Shown here: one piece after another, positions 22,632 to 31,409 of the stretch | Position numbering within the stretch: the stretch's first letter is position 1 | How the letters are laid out: every line of letters starts with the position of its first letter | Assembly (NCBI GenBank): GCA_902802535.1 | Contig: CADCML010000001.1 | Location: 1-64,000 of the forward strand | DNA: 64,000 nt | Source of the DNA: an uncultured Bacteroidia bacterium | GTDB lineage: Bacteria > Bacteroidota > Bacteroidia > Bacteroidales > F082 | Direction: 5' to 3' | Notes under the pieces: model-generated | Databases searched by the model: none | Told to the model about the DNA's origin: nothing | The model's input: only the letters and a program-made list of their open reading frames with translations | Position numbers and translations under genes: made by a program

Positions 22632-24482
22632 ATGGAGAATTTCGTCGTATCAGCAAGAAAATACAGGCCGATGACCTTCGACACCGTTGTGGGTCAAGGC
22701 TCCATCACCAACACGTTGAAGAACGCCATCCGCAACAACACCTTGGCGCAAGCTTTCCTGTTTTGCGGACCGCGAGGCGTGGGCAAAACCACCTGTGCCC
22801 GCATCATGGCCAAGACCATCAACTGCCTGAATCCCACCGAGAACATGGAGGCCTGCAACGAATGTGAGTCGTGCCGCGCCTTCAACAACAACGCTTCGTT
22901 CAACATTTACGAACTGGATGCCGCATCGAACAACTCTGTCGAGGACATCCGCAGTTTGGTCGACCAGGTGAGGATTCCCCCGCAAATCGGACAATACAAG
23001 GTTTACATCATCGACGAGGTTCACATGCTTTCTGCGGCGGCTTTCAATGCCTTCCTGAAAACCTTGGAGGAACCGCCAGCGTATGCCAAGTTCATCCTTG
23101 CCACGACGGAAAAACACAAAATCATCCCGACCATCCTTTCACGTTGCCAAATCTTTGACTTCAAGCGGATTACGGTGGATGATATTGCCAAGCATTTGGC
23201 TTACGTTGCCCAAAGTGAAGGCGTTGATGCCGAGCCTGAAGCCCTGAACATTATCGCTCAAAAAGCTGACGGTGCCCTCCGCGACGCACTCTCCATCTTC
23301 GACCAGATGGTCAGTTTCAGCGGGAAAAGCATCACCTACCAGGCTGTCATCGAGAACCTTAACGTCCTCGACTACGACTATTACTTCAAGATTGTCGACC
23401 ATATTTTGCGCGGCGAAACAAGCGACATTCTACTGATTTTGAACGACATCATCGGAAAAGGCTTCGAGCCACAGCATTTTGTCAGCGGCATGGGCAACCA
23501 TTTGAGAAGCCTGATGGTGTGCAAAGACCCGATTACGGTGCAATTGCTGGAGGTCAGCGAACAACTGAGGCAAAGGTATCTGGCACAATCGCAAGCCTGC
23601 CCCATGCCCTTCTTAATCAAAGCCTTGGAAATCAACAATCAGTGCGACATCGACTACCGCGCTGCCAACAACAAGCGGCTGCATTTGGAGATTGCCTTGT
23701 TGAAAATGTGTGCATTGTGCAGTCAGGCCTTGAATATGCCGACGGCACAGACGCAACCTGTTCAAATGCCGCAGAACAAGCCAGCGCAACAACAATCTAC
23801 ATCTTTGACAGCGGGTCATGACCCGCTGCCGCTGCCAGCACAAGCAGCACAACAACAACCTACACCAACTATGACAACGGGGCATGCCCCGTTGCCGCCA
23901 ACCCACAATCCCAACCCTATCCAAACAACAACCCCACAGCCATCAAACAATTCAACAATTCAACAATCAACAGTTCAACAATCAACCGCTCCCGTTTCGA
24001 CAGGCTCAACGTCCGCACAGCCCATAGTAAGGCCGCGCGGCACCACCAGCAGCATCAGCATCAACAAGGCCATGCAGCAAGCCGAGCAAAAAACCGAGGA
24101 AAAGGAAGAAACTTGGAACAACGCATTTACGCAAGAGCAACTGACGGCTTCGTGGGCCGATTTTGTCAACCGTTACAAGAACGTTTCGCCCAATTTCGCA
24201 GCGGCGTTGGGAAAATACACACCTAAATTAATTGGTAGCTCGGAAATCCACTTCAGCGTCGACAACAAACTCTTTGAGAACGACACCGAAGGCATGAGCG
24301 CCTTGAAGCGCCACTTGAAGAACAGCCTGCACAACAACCAGTTTGCACTCAAACCCGAAGTCATGGAACGCCCTGCCGAAATCGAAGCCTACACCGACAA
24401 AGACAAATTTGAGAAAATGGTCGAGGAACGGCCATATCTGAGGACGTTGCAGACAGAACTGAAACTGGAAGGAGATTTGTAA
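22632..24482 (+). CDS. dnaX: DNA polymerase III subunits gamma/tau
   Basis: 616 residues from the ATG at 22632. The open frame runs far upstream, but that part is antisense to the deacetylase gene; this ATG opens the canonical FVVSARKYRPMTFDTVVGQ. AAA+ clamp-loader motor: Walker A GPRGVGKTT (46-54), a four-Cys zinc motif (from about 65), Walker B IIDEVHM, sensor TTEKHKIIPTILSRC. Domain III follows, then a disordered Gln/Pro/Thr-rich linker (about 375-475) and a C-terminal tail. The linker DNA contains two perfect 18-bp palindromes, an AACAATTCAAC tandem tract and a TTCGACAGGCTCA repeat, all in frame. Essential replication gene. Confidence 0.95.
   Translation: MENFVVSARKYRPMTFDTVVGQGSITNTLKNAIRNNTLAQAFLFCGPRGVGKTTCARIMAKTINCLNPTENMEACNECESCRAFNNNASFNIYELDAASNNSVEDIRSLVDQVRIPPQIGQYKVYIIDEVHMLSAAAFNAFLKTLEEPPAYAKFILATTEKHKIIPTILSRCQIFDFKRITVDDIAKHLAYVAQSEGVDAEPEALNIIAQKADGALRDALSIFDQMVSFSGKSITYQAVIENLNVLDYDYYFKIVDHILRGETSDILLILNDIIGKGFEPQHFVSGMGNHLRSLMVCKDPITVQLLEVSEQLRQRYLAQSQACPMPFLIKALEINNQCDIDYRAANNKRLHLEIALLKMCALCSQALNMPTAQTQPVQMPQNKPAQQQSTSLTAGHDPLPLPAQAAQQQPTPTMTTGHAPLPPTHNPNPIQTTTPQPSNNSTIQQSTVQQSTAPVSTGSTSAQPIVRPRGTTSSISINKAMQQAEQKTEEKEETWNNAFTQEQLTASWADFVNRYKNVSPNFAAALGKYTPKLIGSSEIHFSVDNKLFENDTEGMSALKRHLKNSLHNNQFALKPEVMERPAEIEAYTDKDKFEKMVEERPYLRTLQTELKLEGDL
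23790..23900 (+). repeat. Duplicated palindrome-bearing unit inside dnaX
   Basis: Two related units of about 50 bp, each with a perfect 18-bp palindrome: AGCGGGTCATGACCCGCT at 23810-23827 and AACGGGGCATGCCCCGTT at 23876-23893. Each is preceded by a CAACAACAAYCTACA-like stretch and followed by GCCGC. The palindromes encode AGHDPL and TGHAPL in the DnaX linker. Confidence 0.8.
23945..24009 (+). repeat. AACAATTCAAC tandem tract and TTCGACAGGCTCA repeat inside dnaX
   Basis: Four or so imperfect copies of CAACAATTCAA at 23945-23988, encoding Ser/Asn/Gln/Thr-rich sequence. After a short spacer comes TTTCGACAGGCTCA (23996-24009), a half of the same palindromic family as 2007-2030. From memory both motifs resemble intergenic repeats of Bacteroidota; here they are translated. 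Confidence 0.65.
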
Positions 24483-24527
24483 TCTTGAATCTTTAAATTT
24501 TGAATTTTAAATCTTAAATAACTAATA

Positions 24528-26567
24528 ATGAAGAAAAAACATTTAGTAGCCATGATGATTTTGACCACAATGGCAACCGGCTGCGGAGAGAAGGCAGTCG
24601 AAACACCCAAAAAAGAAGTTGTTCCGGCCATCGAGCTGAGCAACATGGACCTTTCCATCAATCCTGCGGATGACTTCTTCCGCTACGCCAACAACAACTG
24701 GCTGAAAAACAACCCGATTCCCGAAGAGTATTCCACTTACGGAGCCTTCACCGAAATCGACCAGCACAACGAAATCCTCATCCAAGACATTATTGATGAG
24801 GTATCGAAAGATGCCAACGCCGCCCAAGGCAGCGTGGCGCAGAAAATCCGCGATTTTTACAACGCGGGCATGGACACCGTGGCCATCGACGGACGTGGTT
24901 ACAGCGAGTTGCAACCTTATTTTGACATGGTCGACGGACTGAACGACAAGTCCGAATTGGCCGGACTGTTGGGTAAACTCCACAGTGACGGTATCGGCGG
25001 ATTTTTCAACGCTGGTGGCGGCACCGACCCGAAAAACGCCGAGATGGTCATCATGCACCTCTATCAAGGCGGCCTCAGCCTGACCGACCGCGACGACTAC
25101 CTTGTGGAGGAATCGCAAGAGATGCGTGACAAGTATGTGGAACATGTTGCCAAAATGTTTGAACTCACTGGCACTGAACCCGATGCCGCTGCCCAGAAGG
25201 CCCAAGGCATCCTTGCCCTTGAGACCCAATTGGCCCAAAACTCGATGAGCCGTGTGGAGCGCCGCGACCCTGACAAGACCTACAACAAGCGCATCTTCAC
25301 CGAACTTCAGAGCTCGACACCGAATTTCAATTGGACGAACTATTTCAAAAATGCCGGTGCCCCTGATTTCGACAGCCTTAACGTCGGTATGCCTGATTTC
25401 ATCGCCGCCATGGACAACATCATCCTCAACACCGACCTCAACACCATCAAGGACTACCTGAAGTGGAAAATCATCCACGGCAGCGCCTCCATGTTGAGCA
25501 GCGACCTTGACAACGAGAATTTCAACTTCTACGGCAATTACCTCTACGGCCAAGAGGTGCAGCAGCCCCGTTGGCGCCGCATTCTCAACGCTACCTCCGA
25601 TTGCTTGGGCGAGGCTGTCGGCCAACTCTATGTGGAGAAGCACTTCCCCGCCGAGGCCAAAGAGCGTATGTTGAACCTTGTGGGCAACCTGCGCGTAGCC
25701 TTGGGCGAACGCATCAAGACCCTCGACTGGATGAGCGACGAAACCAAAGCCAAAGCCCTGCACAAGCTTGACTGCTTCAACGTGAAAATCGGCTATCCCG
25801 ACAAGTGGAAGGATTACAGCGAATATGAGGTCACACCCGAGTCGTATTTCCAGAACGTGCACCGCGCCATCCGTTTCGAAACCAAGAGAGAAATGGCCAA
25901 AATCGGCAAGCCCGTCGACAAGGAAGAATGGTTCATGACGCCACAAACCGTCAACGCTTACTACAGCCCCGAAATGAACGAAATCGTGTTCCCCGCCGCC
26001 ATCCTTCAGCCTCCGTTCTTCAACATGGACGCTGACGATGCCGTCAACTACGGCGGTATCGGCGTGGTCATCGGCCACGAAATGACCCACGGCTTCGACG
26101 ACCAAGGCTGCAAATACGACGAAAACGGCAACCTTAACAACTGGTGGACCGAGGAAGACGCCACCAAGTTTGGCGAACGCACCAAGCAACTCGTGAAACT
26201 CTTTGACGAGTTCTCAGTGAGAGGCAACCAAATCAACGGCCAACTGACCCTCGGCGAGAACATCGCAGATTTGGGTGGTTTGAATGTGGCATGGGATGCC
26301 TACCAGATGACCGACGAGGCCAAGGCCAACAAGAGCATCGACGGCTTCACACCTGCCCAACGCTTCTTCATCAGCTACGGCACCATTTGGCGCAACAACT
26401 CGCGCGACAAGTTCATCGAACGCCAAGTGAAGACCGACGTCCACTCGCCTGCTGAAGCCCGCGTCAACCGCGCCCTCGGCTCGATGCCGCACTTCTACGA
26501 AGCCTTCGACATCCAACCGGGCACTAATATGTATATCGCTCCTGAGGAACGTGCTGCAATCTGGTAA
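24528..26567 (+). CDS. pepO: M13-family zinc metallopeptidase (PepO/neprilysin-like), lipoprotein
   Basis: 679 residues. Lipoprotein signal with a lipobox ending at Cys19 (MATGC). The N-terminal M13 domain (about 35-430) starts with the typical DDFFRYANNNWLK. The catalytic half has VIGHEMTHGFDDQG with the HExxH zinc site (His517, Glu518, His521) and ENIADLGG with the third ligand Glu577. C-terminal substrate-binding residues include VNRALGSMPHFYEAF. Expected to degrade peptides at the cell envelope, anchored by lipid. Followed after two bases by the acyltransferase gene. Confidence 0.93.
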   Translation: MKKKHLVAMMILTTMATGCGEKAVETPKKEVVPAIELSNMDLSINPADDFFRYANNNWLKNNPIPEEYSTYGAFTEIDQHNEILIQDIIDEVSKDANAAQGSVAQKIRDFYNAGMDTVAIDGRGYSELQPYFDMVDGLNDKSELAGLLGKLHSDGIGGFFNAGGGTDPKNAEMVIMHLYQGGLSLTDRDDYLVEESQEMRDKYVEHVAKMFELTGTEPDAAAQKAQGILALETQLAQNSMSRVERRDPDKTYNKRIFTELQSSTPNFNWTNYFKNAGAPDFDSLNVGMPDFIAAMDNIILNTDLNTIKDYLKWKIIHGSASMLSSDLDNENFNFYGNYLYGQEVQQPRWRRILNATSDCLGEAVGQLYVEKHFPAEAKERMLNLVGNLRVALGERIKTLDWMSDETKAKALHKLDCFNVKIGYPDKWKDYSEYEVTPESYFQNVHRAIRFETKREMAKIGKPVDKEEWFMTPQTVNAYYSPEMNEIVFPAAILQPPFFNMDADDAVNYGGIGVVIGHEMTHGFDDQGCKYDENGNLNNWWTEEDATKFGERTKQLVKLFDEFSVRGNQINGQLTLGENIADLGGLNVAWDAYQMTDEAKANKSIDGFTPAQRFFISYGTIWRNNSRDKFIERQVKTDVHSPAEARVNRALGSMPHFYEAFDIQPGTNMYIAPEERAAIW

Positions 26568-26569
26568 TC

Positions 26570-27148
26570 ATGGGTTTAAAAAAGCAAATAGGAAAATTGG
26601 GGCTTCGCCTCGGCGGTTGGAAAACCGTCAACGAAGCCCCAGCCGATTTGGGCAACGCGGTTTGCATCGTCGCGCCGCACACGGCCATCGAGGACTTTTT
26701 TGTCGGACTGGCCTATTATTGGTACTACGACATCAAGTTCAAAGTGATGATCAAGAAGGAGTTCTTCAAGCCTGGTCTGGGTTGGCTCTTGAAGAAAGTC
26801 GGCGGCATCCCGGTCAACCGCGGACATCAGAACCACCTTGTGGAACAAATGATTGACATGTTCAGCCAAAACAAGGACACCCATCTCGTCATCTGCCCCG
26901 AAGGCACGAGAAAGATGGTAAAACATTGGAAAAAAGGCTTCTACGTCATCGCACAAGGTGCCAACGTACCCATCGTCCTCGGCTTCATCGACTACAAGAA
27001 ACGTTATTGTGGCATCGAGCGAATCTTCTATCCTACTGGCAATTACGACAAAGATTTGGCCGAAATTTGGGACTATTACAAAGACATCAAAGCCAAGCAC
27101 CCCGAAGGCTTCAACCTCGACGAACAATACCGAAACGCAGAGAAATGA
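26570..27148 (+). CDS. 1-acyl-glycerol-3-phosphate acyltransferase-like (PlsC family)
   Basis: 192 residues, short for the family. It has the acyltransferase motifs: HTAIED (HxxxxD, His37 and Asp42), GGIPVNRG in the substrate-binding position and CPEGTR (the EGTR motif). Enzymes of this type transfer an acyl chain to a lysolipid; short Bacteroidota forms are annotated as PlsC-like but their acceptor is not proven. It lies in a three-gene unit with the M13 peptidase and the membrane protein that follows, which starts in the ATGA overlapping its stop codon. Confidence 0.87.
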   Translation: MGLKKQIGKLGLRLGGWKTVNEAPADLGNAVCIVAPHTAIEDFFVGLAYYWYYDIKFKVMIKKEFFKPGLGWLLKKVGGIPVNRGHQNHLVEQMIDMFSQNKDTHLVICPEGTRKMVKHWKKGFYVIAQGANVPIVLGFIDYKKRYCGIERIFYPTGNYDKDLAEIWDYYKDIKAKHPEGFNLDEQYRNAEK

Positions 27149-28608
27149 TTGACTTGGTCACAAAAATCCACGACAAGTTCACCTTAGAGTTTAAGGTTGG
27201 GTTCAACACGCACCAAGAGGAACACCCAATGAAGTATTCCGATTTCGTGATGAACACGTGGATTTTTGTGCCCAACAGCCTCGACATCAACGCCGCCAAG
27301 TACAGCAAAGACGACTTTTACCGCGACCTCAAATCGGGCGTCAGGCTCATCACGCCCTCGTATGGACTCCACGAGTTGGCCACCGACGAGGAACTACTTT
27401 CCAGCAAGTCGCTCATTACCAATTTCAACGATTTGCACATCGCCCCTGACGACACGCAAGACCTCATCCATTCCATCAGAATGTATTGCGCCATTTCCAA
27501 AAGCGCTTTCCGCGATGAATGTTTGGCAATCTCACAACAGCATGACGCAACGCAAAGGATGGCAGCATGCCGTCAATTCCTATTGGACGGTGGAAAAATA
27601 TTGGGTCGTTTCCGTGGTCTGCTCAACCAACTGAACGACCAAAATGCAACTGACAGAACGCGACAAGTTTTCGCCTATGGTGACGAATTTTTGAGCAATG
27701 TCATGGAGAAATACGCCTATCGCCTCCGCGACATCTTTCGCCACAATCATCCAGATGAATATCAGCAACTTGAAGCCCGTTTCAAAGAAGTGCTTTACGC
27801 GGAAAGGGCCTACAGGGAAAAGCAAGGCTATCTCTGTGTAAAGGCCGACGATGCCAAGGGCAACGAGGATTTCGTTTTCCGCGCCAGTCTGCTCAAGAAA
27901 TTCTCCGAAAGCGACCTCTATCTCAACGCCACCAAGCGAAAAAACACCTTTTTGGTGGAGCAAATCCTATACAGCCTCGCTGCCGGTGCCGCCATGGTGG
28001 TGGCCACTTTGTCATCGTTCTTCTTCCAGCAGAAATATGGCAACTTCACTCTTCCATTCCTTATCGCGCTGGTTATCAGCTATATGTTTAAGGACAGGCT
28101 GAAAGACTGGCTGCGACTCATTTTTGCTCGTCGTGTCAGCAACAAGGTCTTCGACACGCGCACAGATTTCCGCATCAAGGGACGGTACATCGGCTGGAGC
28201 AAGGACAGCGTCGACTTCATCGACAGCGACAAAATTCTGCCCGAGGTGATGGAGCTGCGCAGCCGCAACCCCCTCTTTACCGAGGTGAGCGGCAAGGACG
28301 AAAAGGTGTTGCTCTACCGTAAAAAAGTTCAGCTTTGGCCCGCCGAATTGGCCAAGGCCAGTCCCTATCCGCTCCGTGGCATTAACGACATTCTGCGTTA
28401 CAACATCACGGAATACACCCGCAAGATGGACAACCCGAGTTTCCCGTTATCCGGCACATGGGAAGACAATGGATACAAGCCCATCGAAGGCAAGAAAGTT
28501 TACCACCTTACCTTCGTCATCCAATGCGTCTACGAAGGCAAGACCGAATACAAGCGCATTGTGGTGCGGTGTGATAAGAAAGGGATTGTGAATGTGAAAG
28601 TGAGTTAA
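27145..28608 (+). CDS. Conserved membrane protein of unknown function
   Basis: 487 residues from the ATG at 27145, overlapping the upstream stop codon; the longer open frame upstream is out-of-frame acyltransferase sequence. Two adjacent membrane helices (about 278-296 and 302-316; SLAAGAAMVVATLSSFFF and FTLPFLIALVISYMF) sit between a soluble N-terminal half and a C-terminal half with a beta-rich, basic end. No catalytic motif is evident and I do not recognise the family. Its translational coupling to the acyltransferase hints at a role in membrane lipid or envelope upkeep. Confidence 0.8.
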   Translation: MIDLVTKIHDKFTLEFKVGFNTHQEEHPMKYSDFVMNTWIFVPNSLDINAAKYSKDDFYRDLKSGVRLITPSYGLHELATDEELLSSKSLITNFNDLHIAPDDTQDLIHSIRMYCAISKSAFRDECLAISQQHDATQRMAACRQFLLDGGKILGRFRGLLNQLNDQNATDRTRQVFAYGDEFLSNVMEKYAYRLRDIFRHNHPDEYQQLEARFKEVLYAERAYREKQGYLCVKADDAKGNEDFVFRASLLKKFSESDLYLNATKRKNTFLVEQILYSLAAGAAMVVATLSSFFFQQKYGNFTLPFLIALVISYMFKDRLKDWLRLIFARRVSNKVFDTRTDFRIKGRYIGWSKDSVDFIDSDKILPEVMELRSRNPLFTEVSGKDEKVLLYRKKVQLWPAELAKASPYPLRGINDILRYNITEYTRKMDNPSFPLSGTWEDNGYKPIEGKKVYHLTFVIQCVYEGKTEYKRIVVRCDKKGIVNVKVS

Positions 28609-28757
28609 GCGTAAAGTTATTGCTTAGTTAATATTCCGCTTTCCGTTGGTGCGCTTGGTGCGCTATAATCATTCGATAGGGGTTTGGTTAGACTTTTGGG
28701 TTATTTGTTCGAGGCAAAAATAGAGAGTTTTTGGCATAAAAGCAAAAGAAAACTTTT

Positions 28758-28976
28758 TTATTGCTCAGCCTTCAACTCATACTTCAATGCGCCCGAGGGG
28801 CATTTCTCAATCATATTGATGAGTTCGGCTGTGGTGGCAAATTCCATGCGCACCCAAGGCCGCTCCGATGGCCGGAATACTTTGGGAAGCATGTGCCAGC
28901 ACACACCAGCATGAGTACATAAGTCACTGTCCCAGTGGATGATGATTTCTCCGTTGTCGTATTGTCGTTTTGCCAT
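28758..28976 (-). CDS. Divergent 4Fe-4S mono-cluster protein (YjdI-like)
   Basis: 72 residues. Matches the small mono-cluster ferredoxin family: CTHAGVC (Cys20, Cys26), LPKVFRP and CPSGAL (Cys59). Three cysteines are present, which the family uses together with another ligand. Likely an electron carrier or redox sensor. It lies 7 bases downstream of the GH3 glucosidase stop codon and so is probably on the same transcript. The gap from 28609 to 28757 holds no gene that I can see. Confidence 0.82.
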   Translation of the reverse strand: MAKRQYDNGEIIIHWDSDLCTHAGVCWHMLPKVFRPSERPWVRMEFATTAELINMIEKCPSGALKYELKAEQ

Positions 28977-28983
28977 AATACAA

Positions 28984-31260
28984 TTATTTTATAGTCACAT
29001 TCTTACTTATAGTTTCTTCCGAGTTTCCACCCACCAAAATCGTGAACTCCCCAGGCTCCAAATGCCAGCCTTTTTCAACCGAATACACCGACAAATCACG
29101 CTCAGTAAGGTAGAAAACGACTTGTTTTGCTTCACCTTTATTAATATGCACACGTTGGAAACCTTTCAGCAACTTTGAAGCAGGTGCAATCGAGGCCACC
29201 TCGTCGCGGACGTAAAGTTGGACAACCTCGTCGCCATCGCAAGGACCGATGTTTTTCACGGTACAGGTGATGCGACAAACTGTATCCATTTTGGATACAG
29301 ACTCCACTTGCAAGTCGCTGTATTCAAACTGGGTATAGCTCAAGCCGAAGCCGAAGGGAAACAGCGGTTTGGCAGATTCCTCCACATAATCGCCCGTTTG
29401 AGGTTGGGAGTAATAGACAGGAATCTGACCCACTGAACGCGGCACAGAGATAGGCAAACGACCCGCAGGATTGTAGTCGCCCCAAAGGATGTCAGCTAAG
29501 GCGGAACCACCTTCCATGCCAGGATACCAGAGTGTCAGGAGAGCATTGGATTTTTCGTTGGCGAGGTTCATGTCTAAAGGGCGACCTTGAATGTAAACCG
29601 TCACGACGGGTTTGCCCGTGGCATAAATGCGTTGCATCAGTTCCTCCTGCTTGCCCAAAAGCTTCAATGTAGAGCGGTCATAGCCTTCGCCGCAATCCAT
29701 GTCGGAAATGTGGTCGTCAACGATGGCGGCACCAGTGTCTTCATAACTTGTTTTGAAATCGCGAGCTGAGGAACCACCCACGATTAGCACTACCACATCG
29801 GCTGCACTGGCAATGCGAACGGCTTCATCTATGTCGGCATCATTCTCATCGCGGATGGCGCAACCTTTGGCGTAGGTCACCTCTGCCCTACCTTTCGTTT
29901 GGATACCTTCGAGCATGGTCACAATGCGGTCAGGGTCTTGCGGCGCGGTATAGTCGCCCAACTGGTTGTACATGTTGTCAGCATTCGGCCCGATAATCGC
30001 CACCTTATTAATATGTTCGCCAAACGGCAAAATCCCGTCATTTTTCAGCAGCGTCGCCGATTCCAAAGCCACTTGTTTGGCAAGTTGAGCATTTTCTTTC
30101 TTGCCCACTTCTGTTTCGGCCAAAGCCTCGTCAACATACGGATTCTCAAACAGTCCGAGGTCGAATTTCAGTTGCAGCACATGACGCACGGCCTTGTTGA
30201 TGTCGGCTTCGGTAACGAGGCAACGTCGTAAGGCTTCTTTCAAGAAACCACCATAATTATATCCTCCCAAATCAATATCGACACCAGCTTTCAAAGCCAT
30301 GGCAGCAGCCTCGGCAGGGTCGGCAGCAACATGTTGTGTGGCATAAATGGCGTTAACAGCATTCAAGTCGGAAAAAACAACGCCTTTGAAATTCCACGAA
30401 TTGCGCAAGATTTCTTGGAGCAACCATTGATTTGCCGAACACGGCACACCATCAATCGTATTGTAGGAAGTCATCACGGTCTTGGCTCCGCCTTCGCAAA
30501 TGGCTTTTTCAAAAGAAGGAAGATAGTCGCTCATCAGTTTGTTCTGCCCGACTTCAGCGGTGGCGGCATTATGTCCGCCTTGTGGAATACCGTAAGCGGC
30601 CAAATGTTTCAATGTGGCACAAACGTTTTTCTGCATCCCTTTCACGATGGCAGCGCCCAAAGTACCAGACAGATACGGGTCTTCACCCATCGTTTCTTCC
30701 ACCCTCGACCAACGGGGGTCACGGGCAATATCAAGGACGGGGCCATAGCCAATTTGTGCGCCTTGCAGACGGATTTCGCGACCCATCACCTCACCCATTT
30801 GTTCCAACAATGAAGGATTCCATGTGGAGGCTTGTCCAATGCCTGTCGGGAAAACGGTCGTGCCCACCGCCATGTGGCCATGAGGCGTTTCCTCGCAAAA
30901 CAACAGCGGAATGCCAAGGCGTGTATTTTCCACAGCGTGGCGTTGCATCATATTCAGCAGCCTTGCCGATTCACGTGGATGCAAACCCGTTTCCACGGTC
31001 TTCCTTGACCACGGGTCGGCACGGAGTACCGCCCAACATGAGCCCAACGGCATCGTATCCATCATACCGATGAAGTTCTCAGCAAGCCACAAGGAATCGC
31101 CGTCCTTGCCGTAGAAATTGAAACCTATGGGACAGGTCAGTTGGCCGCATTTCTCCTCAAGGGTCATTTGGGATAAAAGGCGGTCTATTTCGTCCTGTTT
31201 TTGGGCGCATGAGCAGAACAAAGCCGTAACAACCAGTAATATAGAAAACCTTCTTTGCAT
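28984..31260 (-). CDS. bglX: Glycoside hydrolase family 3 beta-glucosidase, lipoprotein
   Basis: 758 residues, the length of BglX. Lipoprotein signal with Cys18 (LFCSC). The N-terminal GH3 barrel has KHLAAYG (about 217) and the nucleophile Asp298 in FKGVVFSDLNAVN. The second domain and the C-terminal fibronectin-like domain follow, with PRSVGQIPVYYSQPQTG, LFPFGFGLSYTQFEYSDL and DGDEVVQLYVRD, all typical of BglX. Releases glucose or related sugars from oligosaccharides, probably in the periplasm. Preceded by a palindromic intergenic region. Confidence 0.92.
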   Translation of the reverse strand: MQRRFSILLVVTALFCSCAQKQDEIDRLLSQMTLEEKCGQLTCPIGFNFYGKDGDSLWLAENFIGMMDTMPLGSCWAVLRADPWSRKTVETGLHPRESARLLNMMQRHAVENTRLGIPLLFCEETPHGHMAVGTTVFPTGIGQASTWNPSLLEQMGEVMGREIRLQGAQIGYGPVLDIARDPRWSRVEETMGEDPYLSGTLGAAIVKGMQKNVCATLKHLAAYGIPQGGHNAATAEVGQNKLMSDYLPSFEKAICEGGAKTVMTSYNTIDGVPCSANQWLLQEILRNSWNFKGVVFSDLNAVNAIYATQHVAADPAEAAAMALKAGVDIDLGGYNYGGFLKEALRRCLVTEADINKAVRHVLQLKFDLGLFENPYVDEALAETEVGKKENAQLAKQVALESATLLKNDGILPFGEHINKVAIIGPNADNMYNQLGDYTAPQDPDRIVTMLEGIQTKGRAEVTYAKGCAIRDENDADIDEAVRIASAADVVVLIVGGSSARDFKTSYEDTGAAIVDDHISDMDCGEGYDRSTLKLLGKQEELMQRIYATGKPVVTVYIQGRPLDMNLANEKSNALLTLWYPGMEGGSALADILWGDYNPAGRLPISVPRSVGQIPVYYSQPQTGDYVEESAKPLFPFGFGLSYTQFEYSDLQVESVSKMDTVCRITCTVKNIGPCDGDEVVQLYVRDEVASIAPASKLLKGFQRVHINKGEAKQVVFYLTERDLSVYSVEKGWHLEPGEFTILVGGNSEETISKNVTIK

Positions 31261-31284
31261 TTTTCTTTTTTATCACAAAACTTG

Positions 31285-31402
31285 CAAAACCATCAAAACT
31301 GTTTTTTGTTCAGGTCGGCTCGCTAACCAGCTCGCCGACGGAAGCCGCCGGTTGGCAGGCCTCCAACTTTCATATAAAGTTTTGCGGGTTTTGATGGTTT
31401 TG
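31285..31402. repeat. Long inverted repeat between ddh and the GH3 gene
   Basis: A perfect 15-bp inverted repeat, CAAAACCATCAAAAC at 31285-31299 and its complement at 31388-31402, encloses an 88-bp region with its own GC-rich partial palindromes (TCGGCTCGCTAACC ... GCCGA). Fills most of the 149-bp gap; it may fold as a terminator for ddh transcripts, or be a mobile palindromic element. Confidence 0.65.
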
Positions 31403-31409
31403 TGAATCA

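Noticed and set aside
24543..26189. 548-codon minus-strand frame opposite the M13 peptidase gene
   Set aside because: A shadow frame: it has no recognisable domain and a low-complexity Val/Phe/Ala composition, while the plus strand has all M13 catalytic motifs.
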